Assembly (NCBI RefSeq): GCF_025685645.1
Contig: NZ_JAGSYF010000004.1
Location: 124,001 to 188,000, forward strand
Length of the DNA stretch: 64,000 bases
Direction of reading: 5' to 3'
From: Edaphobacter bradus
Lineage (GTDB): Bacteria > Acidobacteriota > Terriglobia > Terriglobales > Acidobacteriaceae
Shown: in pieces, positions 35,410 through 45,042 of the stretch
How the letters are laid out: every line of letters starts with the position of its first letter
Position numbering within the stretch: position 1 is the stretch's first letter
Notes under the pieces: generated by a model
Told to the model about the DNA's origin: nothing
Databases searched by the model: none
What the model saw: only the letters and a program-made list of their open reading frames with translations
Program-made: the position numbers and the translations under genes

Positions 35410-35528
35410 AGTCCAATGCTACATGCTCCACCTCAAGACAAGATGAAGAGGATCGTAGCCAGGAGAGTACCTTTTCGAACACCGCCGAAGCCTCAACTCC
35501 GCGCCGCGGCCAACGTCACGACCTTGCC

Positions 35529-36587
35529 TCAGTCCCGGTCGTTGCCATAGATCGGAATCCCCTGCTGCACGCGATAAGCGATGCTGGCCCCGCGCGCAGC
35601 GTAGTCCGTCTGCGGATACTTCGCCTTCAAATCCTCGGCCAACGCCTGGGCCCGCGATGCGGCTGCGCCGGCCCTCTTCTTGTCGTCCTGAACTGTGTAC
35701 ATCGCCACCACCACGCCCTCGCGATAGATCGCGTTGTAGAGCGCCTCTGCGGCCTTCGGCCCGTCTGGATACTGTCGGGCGTACTTCTCATACAACCCTG
35801 CCTCCATCTCCGGACACTTCGGCAGGCCCTGCCAGTCGCCGCACATCTTGTTGTCGAGCAACTCGTAGGCCGCTAACGCCGCATACTTTGTCCCCTGATA
35901 ATTCTTGATGACTTTCTTCATATCGCCGTCGAAGATCTGCGGCCGCAGGGAAGCATCCTGCTCCTTGGCCGAGGGCAGCGTGCTGATATCGCGCCGCTCA
36001 AGCTGCCAGCGAATATCCGCCGAGCGCCATGCCGCCTCAGCAGCCAACGGCGACTGCGGATAGTAGTCCGCCACACGCCGGTAGATCAGATGCGCAGCCA
36101 TCGCCGCTCCCTTGCGGGCGTTCGGACGTGACGCCTCGTCTTCGAGGTTCGCCGCCGCTCCAAAGAGAATCGCATCGCCGCCAGGAGTCGTCGGTGTCAC
36201 AATCCCTTTGTCGCGAATCCATCCCGAGGCTGGCGTTACAGTCTCATCTTCGCTGAACTCCGGCTTATCTTCCGCGTCGTCCTCGACGTCCGTGTTGGCA
36301 AACACCTTCACCCACGGCCCGCTGCGCTCAACAATCACGACCTCGTGGCCCGGCGTCACCAGCGAGACCCTCTGCGAGTCCGCGTCCGACGCAACGTACA
36401 CATTTGCCTCGTGCAGCACTGTGGCCCGCGCAGAGCGATCGTAACCGGACTTGCTCTTGTCGGGCTTCTGCGCCCACGTCGCACCGCAACCGGCCAGCAA
36501 GGCCACGCCCAATGCTGCCCTCTTCAGCCAGCGATTCGTCATCAGTTCGTTAGACGCGGTCCGCACGCCTGTGGGGGCCATGGTCAT
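35529..36587 (-). CDS. Secreted SH3-like domain protein with helical repeats
   Basis: An envelope protein of 352 residues, function unknown. After a signal segment (ALGVALLAGCGATWAQ, with a possible lipobox Leu-Ala-Gly-Cys) come an SH3-like beta domain (RATVLHEANVYVASDADSQRV...GPWVKVF, about 52-100) and a helical region with tetratricopeptide-like spacing (about 150-330: YYPQSPLAAEAAWRSADI, YARQYPDGPKAAEALYNAI). The ATG at 36587 overlaps the stop of the upstream threonine dehydratase gene (ATGA), with GGAG eight bases before it, which suggests translational coupling. An ATG at 36542 would put the signal peptide closer to the N-terminus but has no ribosome site. Confidence 0.82.
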   Translation of the reverse strand: MTMAPTGVRTASNELMTNRWLKRAALGVALLAGCGATWAQKPDKSKSGYDRSARATVLHEANVYVASDADSQRVSLVTPGHEVVIVERSGPWVKVFANTDVEDDAEDKPEFSEDETVTPASGWIRDKGIVTPTTPGGDAILFGAAANLEDEASRPNARKGAAMAAHLIYRRVADYYPQSPLAAEAAWRSADIRWQLERRDISTLPSAKEQDASLRPQIFDGDMKKVIKNYQGTKYAALAAYELLDNKMCGDWQGLPKCPEMEAGLYEKYARQYPDGPKAAEALYNAIYREGVVVAMYTVQDDKKRAGAAASRAQALAEDLKAKYPQTDYAARGASIAYRVQQGIPIYGNDRD

Positions 36588-37612
36588 CCGACCCGCTCCA
36601 TCATCTCGCTCTCCAGGCGCTCCCGAAGGGAAGGCTCAAGATTGCCCCCGCTCAACACCACGGCCACCTTCTTCACGCTGGGCAATTCGCGTGCGTGATA
36701 AAGTGCTGCCGCAAGCGTCACCGCCCCGCTCGGCTCAGGAACGAGCTTCGTCGTGGTCAGCATCACCCGCATCGCCGCCAGAATTTCGTCTTCCTTCACG
36801 GTGACGATGCCATCCACATACCGCATCACGTGCTCGAAGTTCAGCACGCCCAGGCTCTGCGTGCGCAGCCCGTCACAAATCGTCCGCGTCGTCTTCTCCG
36901 CCGGCCACTCCACCAGCTTCTTCGAGTAGAAGCTCTCGTGCGCATCGGCGGCCAGCTCGGGCTCCGCGCCCCACACTTTCACGTCAGGTCTGGCGAGCCC
37001 TGCCCCTGCCGCCAGCTTCACGGCAGTTGCGATGCCGCTCAGCAAACCGCCGCCGCTTACTGGCGAAACCACAAGGTCCACATCGGGCAACTGTTCCACA
37101 ATCTCCAGTCCGCACGTCGCCTGCCCGGCAATGATCTCCCGCGCATCGTACGGCGGAATCATCGCGTAGCCGAACTGCGCGACCAACTCCTCAGCCTTCA
37201 GCTTCCGCTCGGACGAAGCCGGCCCGACCTCCACAATCTCCGCTCCCAGCGCGCGCGTCGCGGCCTTCTTCACCTCAGGAGCGTTCGACGGCATCACAAT
37301 CACCGCCTTCGTCCCCAGCGCCCGTGCCGCATACGAGACCCCCTGCGCATGATTACCACTGGAATAAGTGATCACGCCGCGCTTTAGAGCCTCCGGCGAA
37401 AGCTGCGACACCATGTTGTATGCCCCGCGCAGCTTAAAGCTGCCAATCGGCTGCTCGCTCTCTGCCTTGATGTAGAGATCGAACTCCGGCTCAGCAACCT
37501 TGGCCATGCGCAGCCGCGCGCGTTCCACGCGATAGAGCGGCGTCCTCACGGCGACTCCTGCAATCCGCTCTTTCGCGGTCCGAATCTCATCCAGCGTCAC
37601 AAACTCAGTCAT
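36584..37612 (-). CDS. Threonine ammonia-lyase (catabolic type, no ACT domain)
   Basis: PLP-dependent fold-type II enzyme of 342 residues that should deaminate threonine or serine to 2-oxo acids. The PLP lysine is in IGSFKLRGAYN (about residue 57), with SSGNHAQGVSYAA next and the glycine-rich phosphate loop VSPVSGGGLLSG (about 178); the C-terminal VVLSGGN is also present. The C-terminal ACT regulatory domain of IlvA is missing, so feedback control by isoleucine is unlikely. This length also fits serine racemase/TdcB, and sequence alone does not separate them. CGGAG lies seven bases before the ATG at 37612. It overlaps the next gene by four bases. Confidence 0.92.
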   Translation of the reverse strand: MTEFVTLDEIRTAKERIAGVAVRTPLYRVERARLRMAKVAEPEFDLYIKAESEQPIGSFKLRGAYNMVSQLSPEALKRGVITYSSGNHAQGVSYAARALGTKAVIVMPSNAPEVKKAATRALGAEIVEVGPASSERKLKAEELVAQFGYAMIPPYDAREIIAGQATCGLEIVEQLPDVDLVVSPVSGGGLLSGIATAVKLAAGAGLARPDVKVWGAEPELAADAHESFYSKKLVEWPAEKTTRTICDGLRTQSLGVLNFEHVMRYVDGIVTVKEDEILAAMRVMLTTTKLVPEPSGAVTLAAALYHARELPSVKKVAVVLSGGNLEPSLRERLESEMMERVG

Positions 37613-37668
37613 TTCAATCTCCGCTGAGGCAATGATAACGTTGCCCCGCGCGGAAGCGAATAATCCGC

Positions 37669-39939
37669 CTAGAACACACGCCCCACCCCGAAGTACCACT
37701 TCCTGTGGTCGCTGTCGCCGATGCTCAAGCCGCCATACACCGGCCCGATCAACGTCTTGATCACAACCAGCCCGGCAACGTCATTCGGCAGCGTCGGCGT
37801 CTGTGAATTGCCGCCGTACATCTTGCCGATCTCGTACAATCCGCCCGCATAGATTGCATCCGCAAACACAGGATTCAAACGCACCAGGCGATATAGATAC
37901 CCCACCTGGCCGAGAACATAGTCCGTGCCAAGGAGCTCGTTCTGGCCGTAGGCACTCAGCCTCAGAGGCCCGCCCAGGGTCAGGCCGGCAAGGCCCAGAT
38001 TATCAGTGCCAAAGCTCGTTCCTCCCTGGACGACCCCGTAAAGAATTCCCCGAGACCGGATCGGGACAAAATGGGCCAAAACCCCAATCATCTGCGAGTA
38101 CCCACCTGAACCAAACGGGCGCTTCGTGTAGTAGCTATAAACGTTCTGCAGAATGGTTCCGCGCGTAGGTACGACCACATCGTCCTGACCCAGGTACTGG
38201 AACTTCACGTTCGTTGCAAGCGGCGTCAGCGTAAACGCCTGCTGAGCGGCTGTTCCGACTGTGGCTCGTTCGCTGAACCACTGGTAGTCCTCGCCAACGC
38301 GCAGTTCCGTTCGCGTATTGAACTGGTAGCCAAGGTCGACTCCCAGACCATTTCTTTTCTCTTTATATTGCTCCAGCTGAGTGCTGCCCTGATAATAGGC
38401 GTTGACCAGATGAGATAGGTAAGCGTGCGGAGCCACAAAGGCATGCGACCCGGTTTTCAGCGGCTTGTACAACTCACCGCTCAATCCGGCAATTTGCCCG
38501 ACCATCCCGGTCACGCGCAACTCTGAGTCCGGCCCCGTCAGGCCGAAGAATGTTGCTCTGCCTCCTAATCCGAGCTGCACATTGTTGGAATCGTTGGCAA
38601 GAATCGTCACTCCTAAGTTCAGAAACGGCGGCCCGTAGCCCTTGTCCCGCGCACGTATCAGCAGGCCCGGCTTGCCATCTCTGTCCACGATGTTGTAGTT
38701 GATCGTCGAGAAGATTCCGGTTCCCTGCAGGTCGGCAATGCTCGTCTTGAGCTTGTCTGCATCGATCGGTTCGCCGACATACTTTTGAAACTCGCGTGCA
38801 ACCCCGGACTGTTCAGCCCCGCTGATCCCATGGACCTCGACAAACTGCGGAACCGGGACCTTCGTCCGCCGACGTGCCTGCCTTTGTGCCATATAGGCCG
38901 CCCAGTCGGCATCGTTCAGCGCATACTTCTCTAACTTCGAAGCCTGTTGCGCAGCGGCCTTTTCCCCTAGCGGGATAATCTCGGAGCTCTTGGAGAACTC
39001 AAGCGTGGCAAACTTGCTCACGTCCGACGAGATGACGACGTCCGCGCTCTTCAGACTCTGCACCTCATTGGCCGCAACCATGATCGACACGTTCCTGCCG
39101 GCGATGCCAATCAGCGAGTTCAGGCCGCCCGGATCCGGAGGTCCCGAATTCAGGTACGACGCGATCACTACATCCGATCCCATCGATCGCGCCACATCCA
39201 CCGGCAGATTATCTACCGCGCCGCCGTCCGAGTAGATATCGTTGCCACGCTGCACTGGCGCAAAGACACCCGGGATAGACATCGTCGCCCGCAGCGCCTG
39301 GGGAAGCGATCCGTCCGCAAACACATGTTTCTGGCCTGTCCTGATCTCCGTTGCCACGCACCGGAACGGGATAGGTAGGTCGTCAAAGCTCTTCAGATCG
39401 TAGTACGGCAGCATCGTGCGGTCGAATAGTAATCCCACCTCGGAGCCACTGTTCAATCCACTCGGCAGGCTGAACCCGCCCTTTAGCCCAAACTCCAGCC
39501 GGTTCGGAAACGCGAGCTTGTCTTCCTTGCGCCGGAAGTTCAACGCCTGAAAGGGCACCTGCCCGCTCAGCACTGTCTGCCAGTCGATGCGTGAGATAAA
39601 CGTCTTGATCTCGTCCGTGCTCAGGCCAGAAGCATACAGGCCGCCCACAAGACCACCCATGCTCGTTCCAGACACATAATCGACAGGAATGTGATGCGCC
39701 TCAAGCCACTCGATCACACCAATGTGGGCAAACCCCAGCGCCCCGCCGCCCTCAAACGCGATTCCAATCTTTGGCCGCGGTTTGGGAGCATCCTGCTGCG
39801 CGGTTCGCGGCGATTCAGGCTGTACGCTGGACTGCGGTTGCGACGGCTGCTTCTGCGCTGGAGACGGGACACCCCAGACTCCAGCCACCGATCCGACCAA
39901 TGCCAAAGCTGTGCGGCGGCACCATGTCAAACTCAACAT
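37669..39939 (-). CDS. Patatin-like phospholipase fused to POTRA and Omp85 barrel
   Basis: A 756-residue protein with the layout of type Vd autotransporters (PlpD/FplA). A signal peptide (about 1-28) and Pro/Gln-rich linker precede the patatin domain (about 55-320), with the oxyanion loop EGGGALGFAHIG, the nucleophile Ser in GTSMGG (about residue 92) and the catalytic Asp in SDGGAVDNLP (about 236). A POTRA-like segment (about 365-430) and a C-terminal beta-barrel of the bacterial surface antigen family (about 440-756) follow, ending in Phe (VGRVF). It should place a lipase domain at the cell surface or in the periplasm. Confidence 0.92.
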   Translation of the reverse strand: MLSLTWCRRTALALVGSVAGVWGVPSPAQKQPSQPQSSVQPESPRTAQQDAPKPRPKIGIAFEGGGALGFAHIGVIEWLEAHHIPVDYVSGTSMGGLVGGLYASGLSTDEIKTFISRIDWQTVLSGQVPFQALNFRRKEDKLAFPNRLEFGLKGGFSLPSGLNSGSEVGLLFDRTMLPYYDLKSFDDLPIPFRCVATEIRTGQKHVFADGSLPQALRATMSIPGVFAPVQRGNDIYSDGGAVDNLPVDVARSMGSDVVIASYLNSGPPDPGGLNSLIGIAGRNVSIMVAANEVQSLKSADVVISSDVSKFATLEFSKSSEIIPLGEKAAAQQASKLEKYALNDADWAAYMAQRQARRRTKVPVPQFVEVHGISGAEQSGVAREFQKYVGEPIDADKLKTSIADLQGTGIFSTINYNIVDRDGKPGLLIRARDKGYGPPFLNLGVTILANDSNNVQLGLGGRATFFGLTGPDSELRVTGMVGQIAGLSGELYKPLKTGSHAFVAPHAYLSHLVNAYYQGSTQLEQYKEKRNGLGVDLGYQFNTRTELRVGEDYQWFSERATVGTAAQQAFTLTPLATNVKFQYLGQDDVVVPTRGTILQNVYSYYTKRPFGSGGYSQMIGVLAHFVPIRSRGILYGVVQGGTSFGTDNLGLAGLTLGGPLRLSAYGQNELLGTDYVLGQVGYLYRLVRLNPVFADAIYAGGLYEIGKMYGGNSQTPTLPNDVAGLVVIKTLIGPVYGGLSIGDSDHRKWYFGVGRVF

Positions 39940-40119
39940 CGGGTCCCTCGCCTTCAGGCCTTGCGGGCTGCCATTGCTGTGTCTGCTACCGTCCGGCTGC
40001 TGGCCGCATATTTTGACGACAATCTTACCCTTGCCGATGCGCTCGTCTCAACCGTCAGCATCCGCTTCGGTAACCTACAGCCTACGCCGCGTAACCCCCA
40101 TCCCAGGTGCCGCCCTGGC

Positions 40120-41784
40120 TCAGATCTCCAGAATCACCGGCATGATCAACGGCCGCCGGCTCGTACTCTTCTGGATATACCGCTTCAGATCAGTCCGAAT
40201 CTTCTCCTTGATCACGCCGTAGTCCGCCTTCTCCTCGCCCGACGAACCATCGAGCGTGCGCTGCACCACCTGACGTGCCTCTGCGATCAGGTCCTCCCCA
40301 TCGATGGCCGTGCCGCGCATCACAATCTCCGGTGCGTTCTCCACCTTGCCTGTGTGCTTGTTGATTGCGATGATCGGCAATACGATTCCGTCCTCGCTGA
40401 GATGCTTGCGGTCGCGGATCACCATGTCCTCCACGACGTCCGTCGAGGCCCCTCCCGAGTCGATGCACACGCGGCCCACCGTCACCTTGCCCGTCTTCGT
40501 CGCGGAACTCCTGTCCATCTCGAGAATATCGCCGTCTTCCAGCAGAAGCGTCTTCTCGACCACTCCCATCGAGCCTGCCAGCTCGGCGTGCCGCTTCAGA
40601 TGGCGGTAGTCGCCGTGCACAGGGATGAAGAACTTCGGCCGCACCAGGTTGATGATGAGCCGCAGCTCCTCCTGGCTCCCGTGTCCGCTCACATGGATCA
40701 GCCCCGAAGCTCCGTCGTCATAGATCACTTTTGCATCGCGCCGCTCCAGGTGGTCGATCATGCGGTAGATCGACTTCTCATTCCCCGGAATCACCCGCGA
40801 GCTCAACAGCACCGTGTCGCCCGGCTCAATCTGAGCGTGCTTGTGGTTGCTCACCGCTGCGCGGCTCAGCGCGCTCATCGGCTCGCCCTGCGTGCCCGTG
40901 ATCATCACGCAGACCTTGTGGTCTGGAAGCTCCTTGATCTGTCCCGGATTGATGATCAGCCCCGGAGCAGGATCGAGATAGCCCAGGTCCTGCGCAATCT
41001 CGGTCGAGTTGTCGAGCGACCTCCCGACGATCGCAATCTTGCGTCCATGCTCAGCCGCCAGCTCCATTGCCAGCCGTATCCGGTGTATCGACGACGAGAA
41101 GCAGCTGAAGAACAGCTTCTTCTGCGTCTGCGAGAAGATCTCATCCAGTCGCGGCCGCACCGCCTTCTCGCTCGGCGTATATCCGCGCCGGTCCACGTTG
41201 GTTGAGTCCTGCAGCAGCGCCAGCACACCCTGCTTGCCCAGTTCAGCGAAGGCATGCAGGTCGAATGGCTTGCCGTCCGGCGGCGAGAGGTCCACCTTGA
41301 AGTCGCCGGTATGCAGCACCACGCCCACCGGCGTATGAATCGCCAGCGCAACGCAGTCCACCAGCGAGTGCGTTACGCGAATCGGAGTAATTGCAAACGG
41401 CCCCAGCGTAAACCGCTCGCCCGGCAGAATCTCGATCAGATCTGCATCGTCCAGCAGACCATGCTCCTCAAGCTTGCCCTCGACGAACGCAAGCGTGAAC
41501 TCCGTCCCATAGACCGGAACATTCAGCTCCGAGAGGATCCACGGCAGTCCGCCGATGTGGTCTTCATGCGCGTGCGTCAGCACGATGGCGCGCACCTTGT
41601 CGCGGTTCTCGGTCAGGTAGCTGATATCCGGAACCACAATGTCCACACCAAGCAGCTCTTCTTCAGGAAACATCAGCCCGGCATCGATGACGATAATGTC
41701 ATCCTGCCAGCGGAGGACCATGCAGTTCATGCCGAACTCGCCCAGGCCCCCCAGCGGAATCATCTTCAACTTATCTTGTGCCAT
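40120..41784 (-). CDS. rnj: Ribonuclease J
   Basis: Metallo-beta-lactamase-type exo/endoribonuclease that matures and degrades RNA, cytosolic. The 554-residue protein has the zinc motif LTHAHEDHIGGLPW (about residues 70-83), then HTGDFKVDLSP (about 157), the beta-CASP domain with SSIHRIRLAME, and the later GSHGSQEE-like HVSGHGSQEEL and FIPVHGDYRHLKRH (about 385-400). It resembles RNase J1/J2 in length. The ATG at 41784 gives the usual MIPLGGLGEFGMNC N-terminus. It follows dapD by 73 bases on the same strand and may be read through from the lysine cluster. Confidence 0.96.
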   Translation of the reverse strand: MAQDKLKMIPLGGLGEFGMNCMVLRWQDDIIVIDAGLMFPEEELLGVDIVVPDISYLTENRDKVRAIVLTHAHEDHIGGLPWILSELNVPVYGTEFTLAFVEGKLEEHGLLDDADLIEILPGERFTLGPFAITPIRVTHSLVDCVALAIHTPVGVVLHTGDFKVDLSPPDGKPFDLHAFAELGKQGVLALLQDSTNVDRRGYTPSEKAVRPRLDEIFSQTQKKLFFSCFSSSIHRIRLAMELAAEHGRKIAIVGRSLDNSTEIAQDLGYLDPAPGLIINPGQIKELPDHKVCVMITGTQGEPMSALSRAAVSNHKHAQIEPGDTVLLSSRVIPGNEKSIYRMIDHLERRDAKVIYDDGASGLIHVSGHGSQEELRLIINLVRPKFFIPVHGDYRHLKRHAELAGSMGVVEKTLLLEDGDILEMDRSSATKTGKVTVGRVCIDSGGASTDVVEDMVIRDRKHLSEDGIVLPIIAINKHTGKVENAPEIVMRGTAIDGEDLIAEARQVVQRTLDGSSGEEKADYGVIKEKIRTDLKRYIQKSTSRRPLIMPVILEI

Positions 41785-41857
41785 GAAACTTAAATCTTAG
41801 CACTCGGGCCGCCAACACCTTAGGGCAGAACGTCTCTGTAGCGGGCAATCGGCTCCG

Positions 41858-42712
41858 TTACCGCAGCACATCCTCCAGCACCAGCGACAGCTCCGTCTTC
41901 TCATCGCGGTACTTCACAATCACCGGAGCCGCAATGCTCAGCCCCCAATCCGCGCCCTTGCCCTTGCTCACAGAGCGCGAGCCCGGCACGACCACCGCGC
42001 CTTCTGGAATCACCAGCGGCGCCTCCGACGTTGCCTTGTAGACCTCGCCCTTCACCAGGTCATACACCGGAGTTCCCCGCGTCAACACTGTGCCAGCCGC
42101 AATAACCGCGCGCTTTCGCACCACCGTGCCCTCGTAGACGCCCGTGTTTCCGCCCACAAGCGCATCGTCCTCGATAATTACCGGGCTCGCGTTCACCGGC
42201 TCCAGCACGCCGCCGATCTGTGCCGCCGCACTCAGGTGCACGCGCTTGCCGATCTGCGCGCAGCTCCCGACCAGCGCGTGCGAATCCACCATCGTCCCCT
42301 CGTCCACATACGCGCCGACGTTCACGTACGCCGGCGGCATCACAACAACGCCCTTCGCCAGATAAGCCCCGCTGCGCACGCTCGAACCGCCCGGAACCAC
42401 GCGCACCCCGTCGGTCACGGCAAACCGCCGCGCGGGATACGTCCCCTTGTCCACAAACGAGAGCCCGTCCGTGCAGCCCATCTCCGTCATCGCGCCCAGC
42501 CGGAAGCCCAGCAGTATCCCGCGCTTCACCCATGCATTCACGCGCCAGCCAAGGGGAAGGGAAGCGTCCGGCTCCGCCGACCGCAGCGTGCCAGCCTCAA
42601 GCGCCCCGCGCAGTTCGAAAAAAGACGCTTCTGCCTCTGCATTCCCAACAACCGCCGCACCCTGCGCAAACCAGTGCTCAATCTTCTCCTGCAACGCTCC
42701 GCTCAAACTCAC
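41858..42712 (-). CDS. dapD: 2,3,4,5-tetrahydropyridine-2,6-dicarboxylate N-succinyltransferase
   Basis: Succinylates tetrahydrodipicolinate with succinyl-CoA in the succinylase branch of DAP/lysine synthesis, cytosolic. The 284-residue protein has a helical N-terminal part and a left-handed beta-helix made of hexapeptide repeats ([20 protein letters not shown], then [20 protein letters not shown], about 110-170). The insert with [12 protein letters not shown] and the C-terminal end are family-typical. It is last but one in a cluster with dapA upstream (44 bases) and rnj downstream. With dapA and dapB nearby, it shows that the succinylase route is used, unless another copy exists elsewhere. 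Confidence 0.95.
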   Translation of the reverse strand: MSLSGALQEKIEHWFAQGAAVVGNAEAEASFFELRGALEAGTLRSAEPDASLPLGWRVNAWVKRGILLGFRLGAMTEMGCTDGLSFVDKGTYPARRFAVTDGVRVVPGGSSVRSGAYLAKGVVVMPPAYVNVGAYVDEGTMVDSHALVGSCAQIGKRVHLSAAAQIGGVLEPVNASPVIIEDDALVGGNTGVYEGTVVRKRAVIAAGTVLTRGTPVYDLVKGEVYKATSEAPLVIPEGAVVVPGSRSVSKGKGADWGLSIAAPVIVKYRDEKTELSLVLEDVLR

Positions 42713-42756
42713 ACAATCACCTTTTCAAGAACATGATCTTCAATCTGTTGGGATGC

Positions 42757-43674
42757 TCAGCGTGCCCGTGCCGCCTCACCTGCGGAAACACCTGCGAGCA
42801 GCCCCAGCTCACCAAGCATCTGCTCCAGCTTCCGCCGCAACCCATCCGACACAGGGACCATCGGCAGCCGCAGCACTTCTTCACCGCGCCCAAGCATCGC
42901 AAGCACTGCCTTTATCGGAGCCGGGCTCGGCTCCCAGAAGTGCGCCTGCATCAGCCGGAAGAACTTCCGGTTGAACTTCCGCGCCGTCACCCAATCGTTA
43001 TCCAGTGCAGCATGCACCATCTGCGACATCTGCGCCGGAATCGCATTCGAAGCCACTGAGACGAGGCCCGCCCCGCCCAGCCCCAGCACCGGCAGCGCCA
43101 TGCTGTCGTCCCCTGCAAGCACCTTGAAGCCCTGGGGCGCCGTCGTAATCAGCTCCGTAATCTGCGCAATATTGCCGCTCGACTCCTTCACTCCGATCAC
43201 GTTCTTCAGCTCGGCCAGCCGCAGAACAGTCGCAGGCTCAAGGTTCGCGCCCGTTCGCCCGGGAATGTTGTACAGCAATACCGGCAGCTCCACCGCCTCG
43301 GCGATCGCCTTGAAGTGCTGGTACTGCCCCTCCTGCCCAGGCTTGTTGTAATAAGGATTCGCCGTCAGAATCCCTGTGAGTCTCGGCACCCGCGCCACCC
43401 GCTTCGCGCGGACGACCGCCTCATGGGTTGCGTTGTGCGTGCATCCTGCAAACACAGGAACCCGGCCCCCGGCGGCCTCAACCACAGTCTCCACTACCTG
43501 CAGCCACTCCGCCTCGCTCAGCGTCGCCGCCTCGCCCGTTGTTCCGCAGGGAATCAGGAAATCGATTCCGCTCTCGATCTGCCAGTTCACCAGTGCGCGC
43601 AGTGAGTTCGCATCCACGCTGCCGTCTCTCCCAAAGGGAGTGACCAGCGCCGTTCCACAGCCCATCAGATCCAT
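42757..43674 (-). CDS. dapA: 4-hydroxy-tetrahydrodipicolinate synthase
   Basis: Condenses pyruvate with aspartate semialdehyde, the first committed step of DAP synthesis. The 305-residue TIM barrel has the CGTTGEAATLSEAEW loop (about residue 42-56), the Tyr motif LLYNIPGRTG (about 133) and the Schiff-base Lys in IGVKESSGNI (about 161). The family order is complete. It starts after a terminator hairpin that follows the aminotransferase gene, so it may need its own promoter or readthrough. dapD follows after 44 bases. Confidence 0.95.
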   Translation of the reverse strand: MDLMGCGTALVTPFGRDGSVDANSLRALVNWQIESGIDFLIPCGTTGEAATLSEAEWLQVVETVVEAAGGRVPVFAGCTHNATHEAVVRAKRVARVPRLTGILTANPYYNKPGQEGQYQHFKAIAEAVELPVLLYNIPGRTGANLEPATVLRLAELKNVIGVKESSGNIAQITELITTAPQGFKVLAGDDSMALPVLGLGGAGLVSVASNAIPAQMSQMVHAALDNDWVTARKFNRKFFRLMQAHFWEPSPAPIKAVLAMLGRGEEVLRLPMVPVSDGLRRKLEQMLGELGLLAGVSAGEAARAR

Positions 43675-43727
43675 AGTGCTTCAAAGTTTACCGCGCCAGA
43701 GCGAAGGATTTCAGGGCTTAGGCGGCA

Positions 43728-43756
43728 AGAAAAAGCCCCGGCGCGTCGCCAGGGCT
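43728..43756 (-). terminator. Intrinsic terminator between the aminotransferase and dapA
   Basis: On the minus strand AGCCCTGGCG pairs with CGCCGGGGCT (43747-43756 with 43734-43743; one mismatch in the stem) and TTTTTCTT follows. It divides the lysine cluster into an upstream group ending with the aminotransferase and a downstream dapA-dapD group. Confidence 0.75.
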
Positions 43757-43779
43757 CTTTCCTCTTGTGGCAGACTGAG

Positions 43780-45042
43780 TTAGCCGCGGTAGAGCTCCGA
43801 AGGAACGTGGAACTCGGGCAGGTGCAGATAAGCCGCTCCGTTCACAGTTCCCGGCGGAGTATCCATGCACTTCACGAAGGCAGTCTGGAACTTCTGCATC
43901 TCATCCTTCGTGCCCACAGTGACGCGAACGTAGTTCGGCATCGCGGCCCACGTGCGGCCAATCGCGACGTTCTCTTTCAGCATCGCCTGCTGGAAATCGC
44001 GGCCCGGACGCTTCACATCCACCATGAACATGTTGGCCTGCGAGCCCGGAACCGTCTTGTAGCCGTGCTTCTCCAGGAACTCTAGCGTCTCCGAGCGGAC
44101 ATCCGCGTTGATCTTCCTGCGCAGCGGAACCAGCTGCTTGTCCTCGAGGCTCGCGCGAGCAGCTGCAGCGCTCGTGATCGAGATGCTGGCAAGGCTGCGC
44201 GCCGGCGGAGCCACCGTGTTGAACTTCGCCAAAAGGTCGGGCCGCGCAACCGCCACGCCTGCCCGCAGACCCGCCATCCCGTAGATCTTCGAGAACGTCC
44301 GCAGCACGATGATGTCCTTGTCCTGCGCAACCAGATCAATCACGGACTCGTCATTCGAGAAGTGGTGGTACGCCTCATCGACAATCACCACCGACCCCGC
44401 CGGCTTGTTGTTCAGAAGCCAGACGATGTCTTCCTTCGGTGTCATCGTCCCCGTCGGGTTGTTCGGATTCACGATGTAGTACGCTCCCGGCGAGGGGTGC
44501 GCCTTCAGCATCGCCTTCACGTCGTGAGCGTAGGTTGCAGTCAGTGGAACGGGGAACTTCGGAGCCTTCATCGTATCGGCTGCGCGCGGCCCCTGCTCAT
44601 AGCTTGGGTCGCCGTAGACCAGCGGCTTGTCCGGCCCGATGTTCGACATCAGCGCCAGGTCCAGCGGCCCGCCCGATCCCGGAGTCAGTGCCAAATAGCC
44701 CTTCTTCAGTCCGAACAGATCGTTGAAGACCGCGACCGTCTTCATCGTCTCCTCCTGGTGGTAGCGTCCGCCCATCGGAGCCGTCGTGCTGATCGCCGAA
44801 AGAGCCGACTGCGCCGGCCCAAGCGGGTTCTCATTGGAGCTGATGATCACCGTGTCAGCGGAGAGATGGCGCATCTCGCCCATGTCCCCGCCACCTAAGC
44901 CGCGGCGGCCCTGTGTCTGCGCCGGAGCGCCCGCGGCCTGCTGAACCGCTCCAAACGCCGGAAACGCGGTGGCCGCCGCCGAGGCAGCTCCCAGAATCCG
45001 CATGAAAGACCTGCGAGATACACCTGTATGGATCGAATTCAT
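43780..45042 (-). CDS. Tat-signal PLP-dependent aminotransferase (HisC-like fold type I)
   Basis: A 420-residue aminotransferase of the histidinol-phosphate/aspartate type. The N-terminus has a twin-arginine motif SRRSFMRILG (residues 9-18) and a hydrophobic stretch ending at AFGA, so export to the periplasm is predicted. The catalytic part has NENPLGP, the PLP-contacting NPNNPTG (about 190), DEAYHHF, and the Schiff-base Lys in TFSKIYGMAGLRAG (about 265). GAGGAG is seven bases before the ATG at 45042. It lies in the lysine cluster, where a DapC-type aminotransferase would be expected, but an exported protein could not serve the cytosolic pathway. A 269-base gap separates it from the upstream M29 gene. 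Confidence 0.9.
   Translation of the reverse strand: MNSIHTGVSRRSFMRILGAASAAATAFPAFGAVQQAAGAPAQTQGRRGLGGGDMGEMRHLSADTVIISSNENPLGPAQSALSAISTTAPMGGRYHQEETMKTVAVFNDLFGLKKGYLALTPGSGGPLDLALMSNIGPDKPLVYGDPSYEQGPRAADTMKAPKFPVPLTATYAHDVKAMLKAHPSPGAYYIVNPNNPTGTMTPKEDIVWLLNNKPAGSVVIVDEAYHHFSNDESVIDLVAQDKDIIVLRTFSKIYGMAGLRAGVAVARPDLLAKFNTVAPPARSLASISITSAAAARASLEDKQLVPLRRKINADVRSETLEFLEKHGYKTVPGSQANMFMVDVKRPGRDFQQAMLKENVAIGRTWAAMPNYVRVTVGTKDEMQKFQTAFVKCMDTPPGTVNGAAYLHLPEFHVPSELYRG

Noticed and set aside
39691..41205. A 504-codon plus-strand frame over RNase J and the patatin start
   Set aside because: It crosses two clear minus-strand genes and has no domain or signal peptide.
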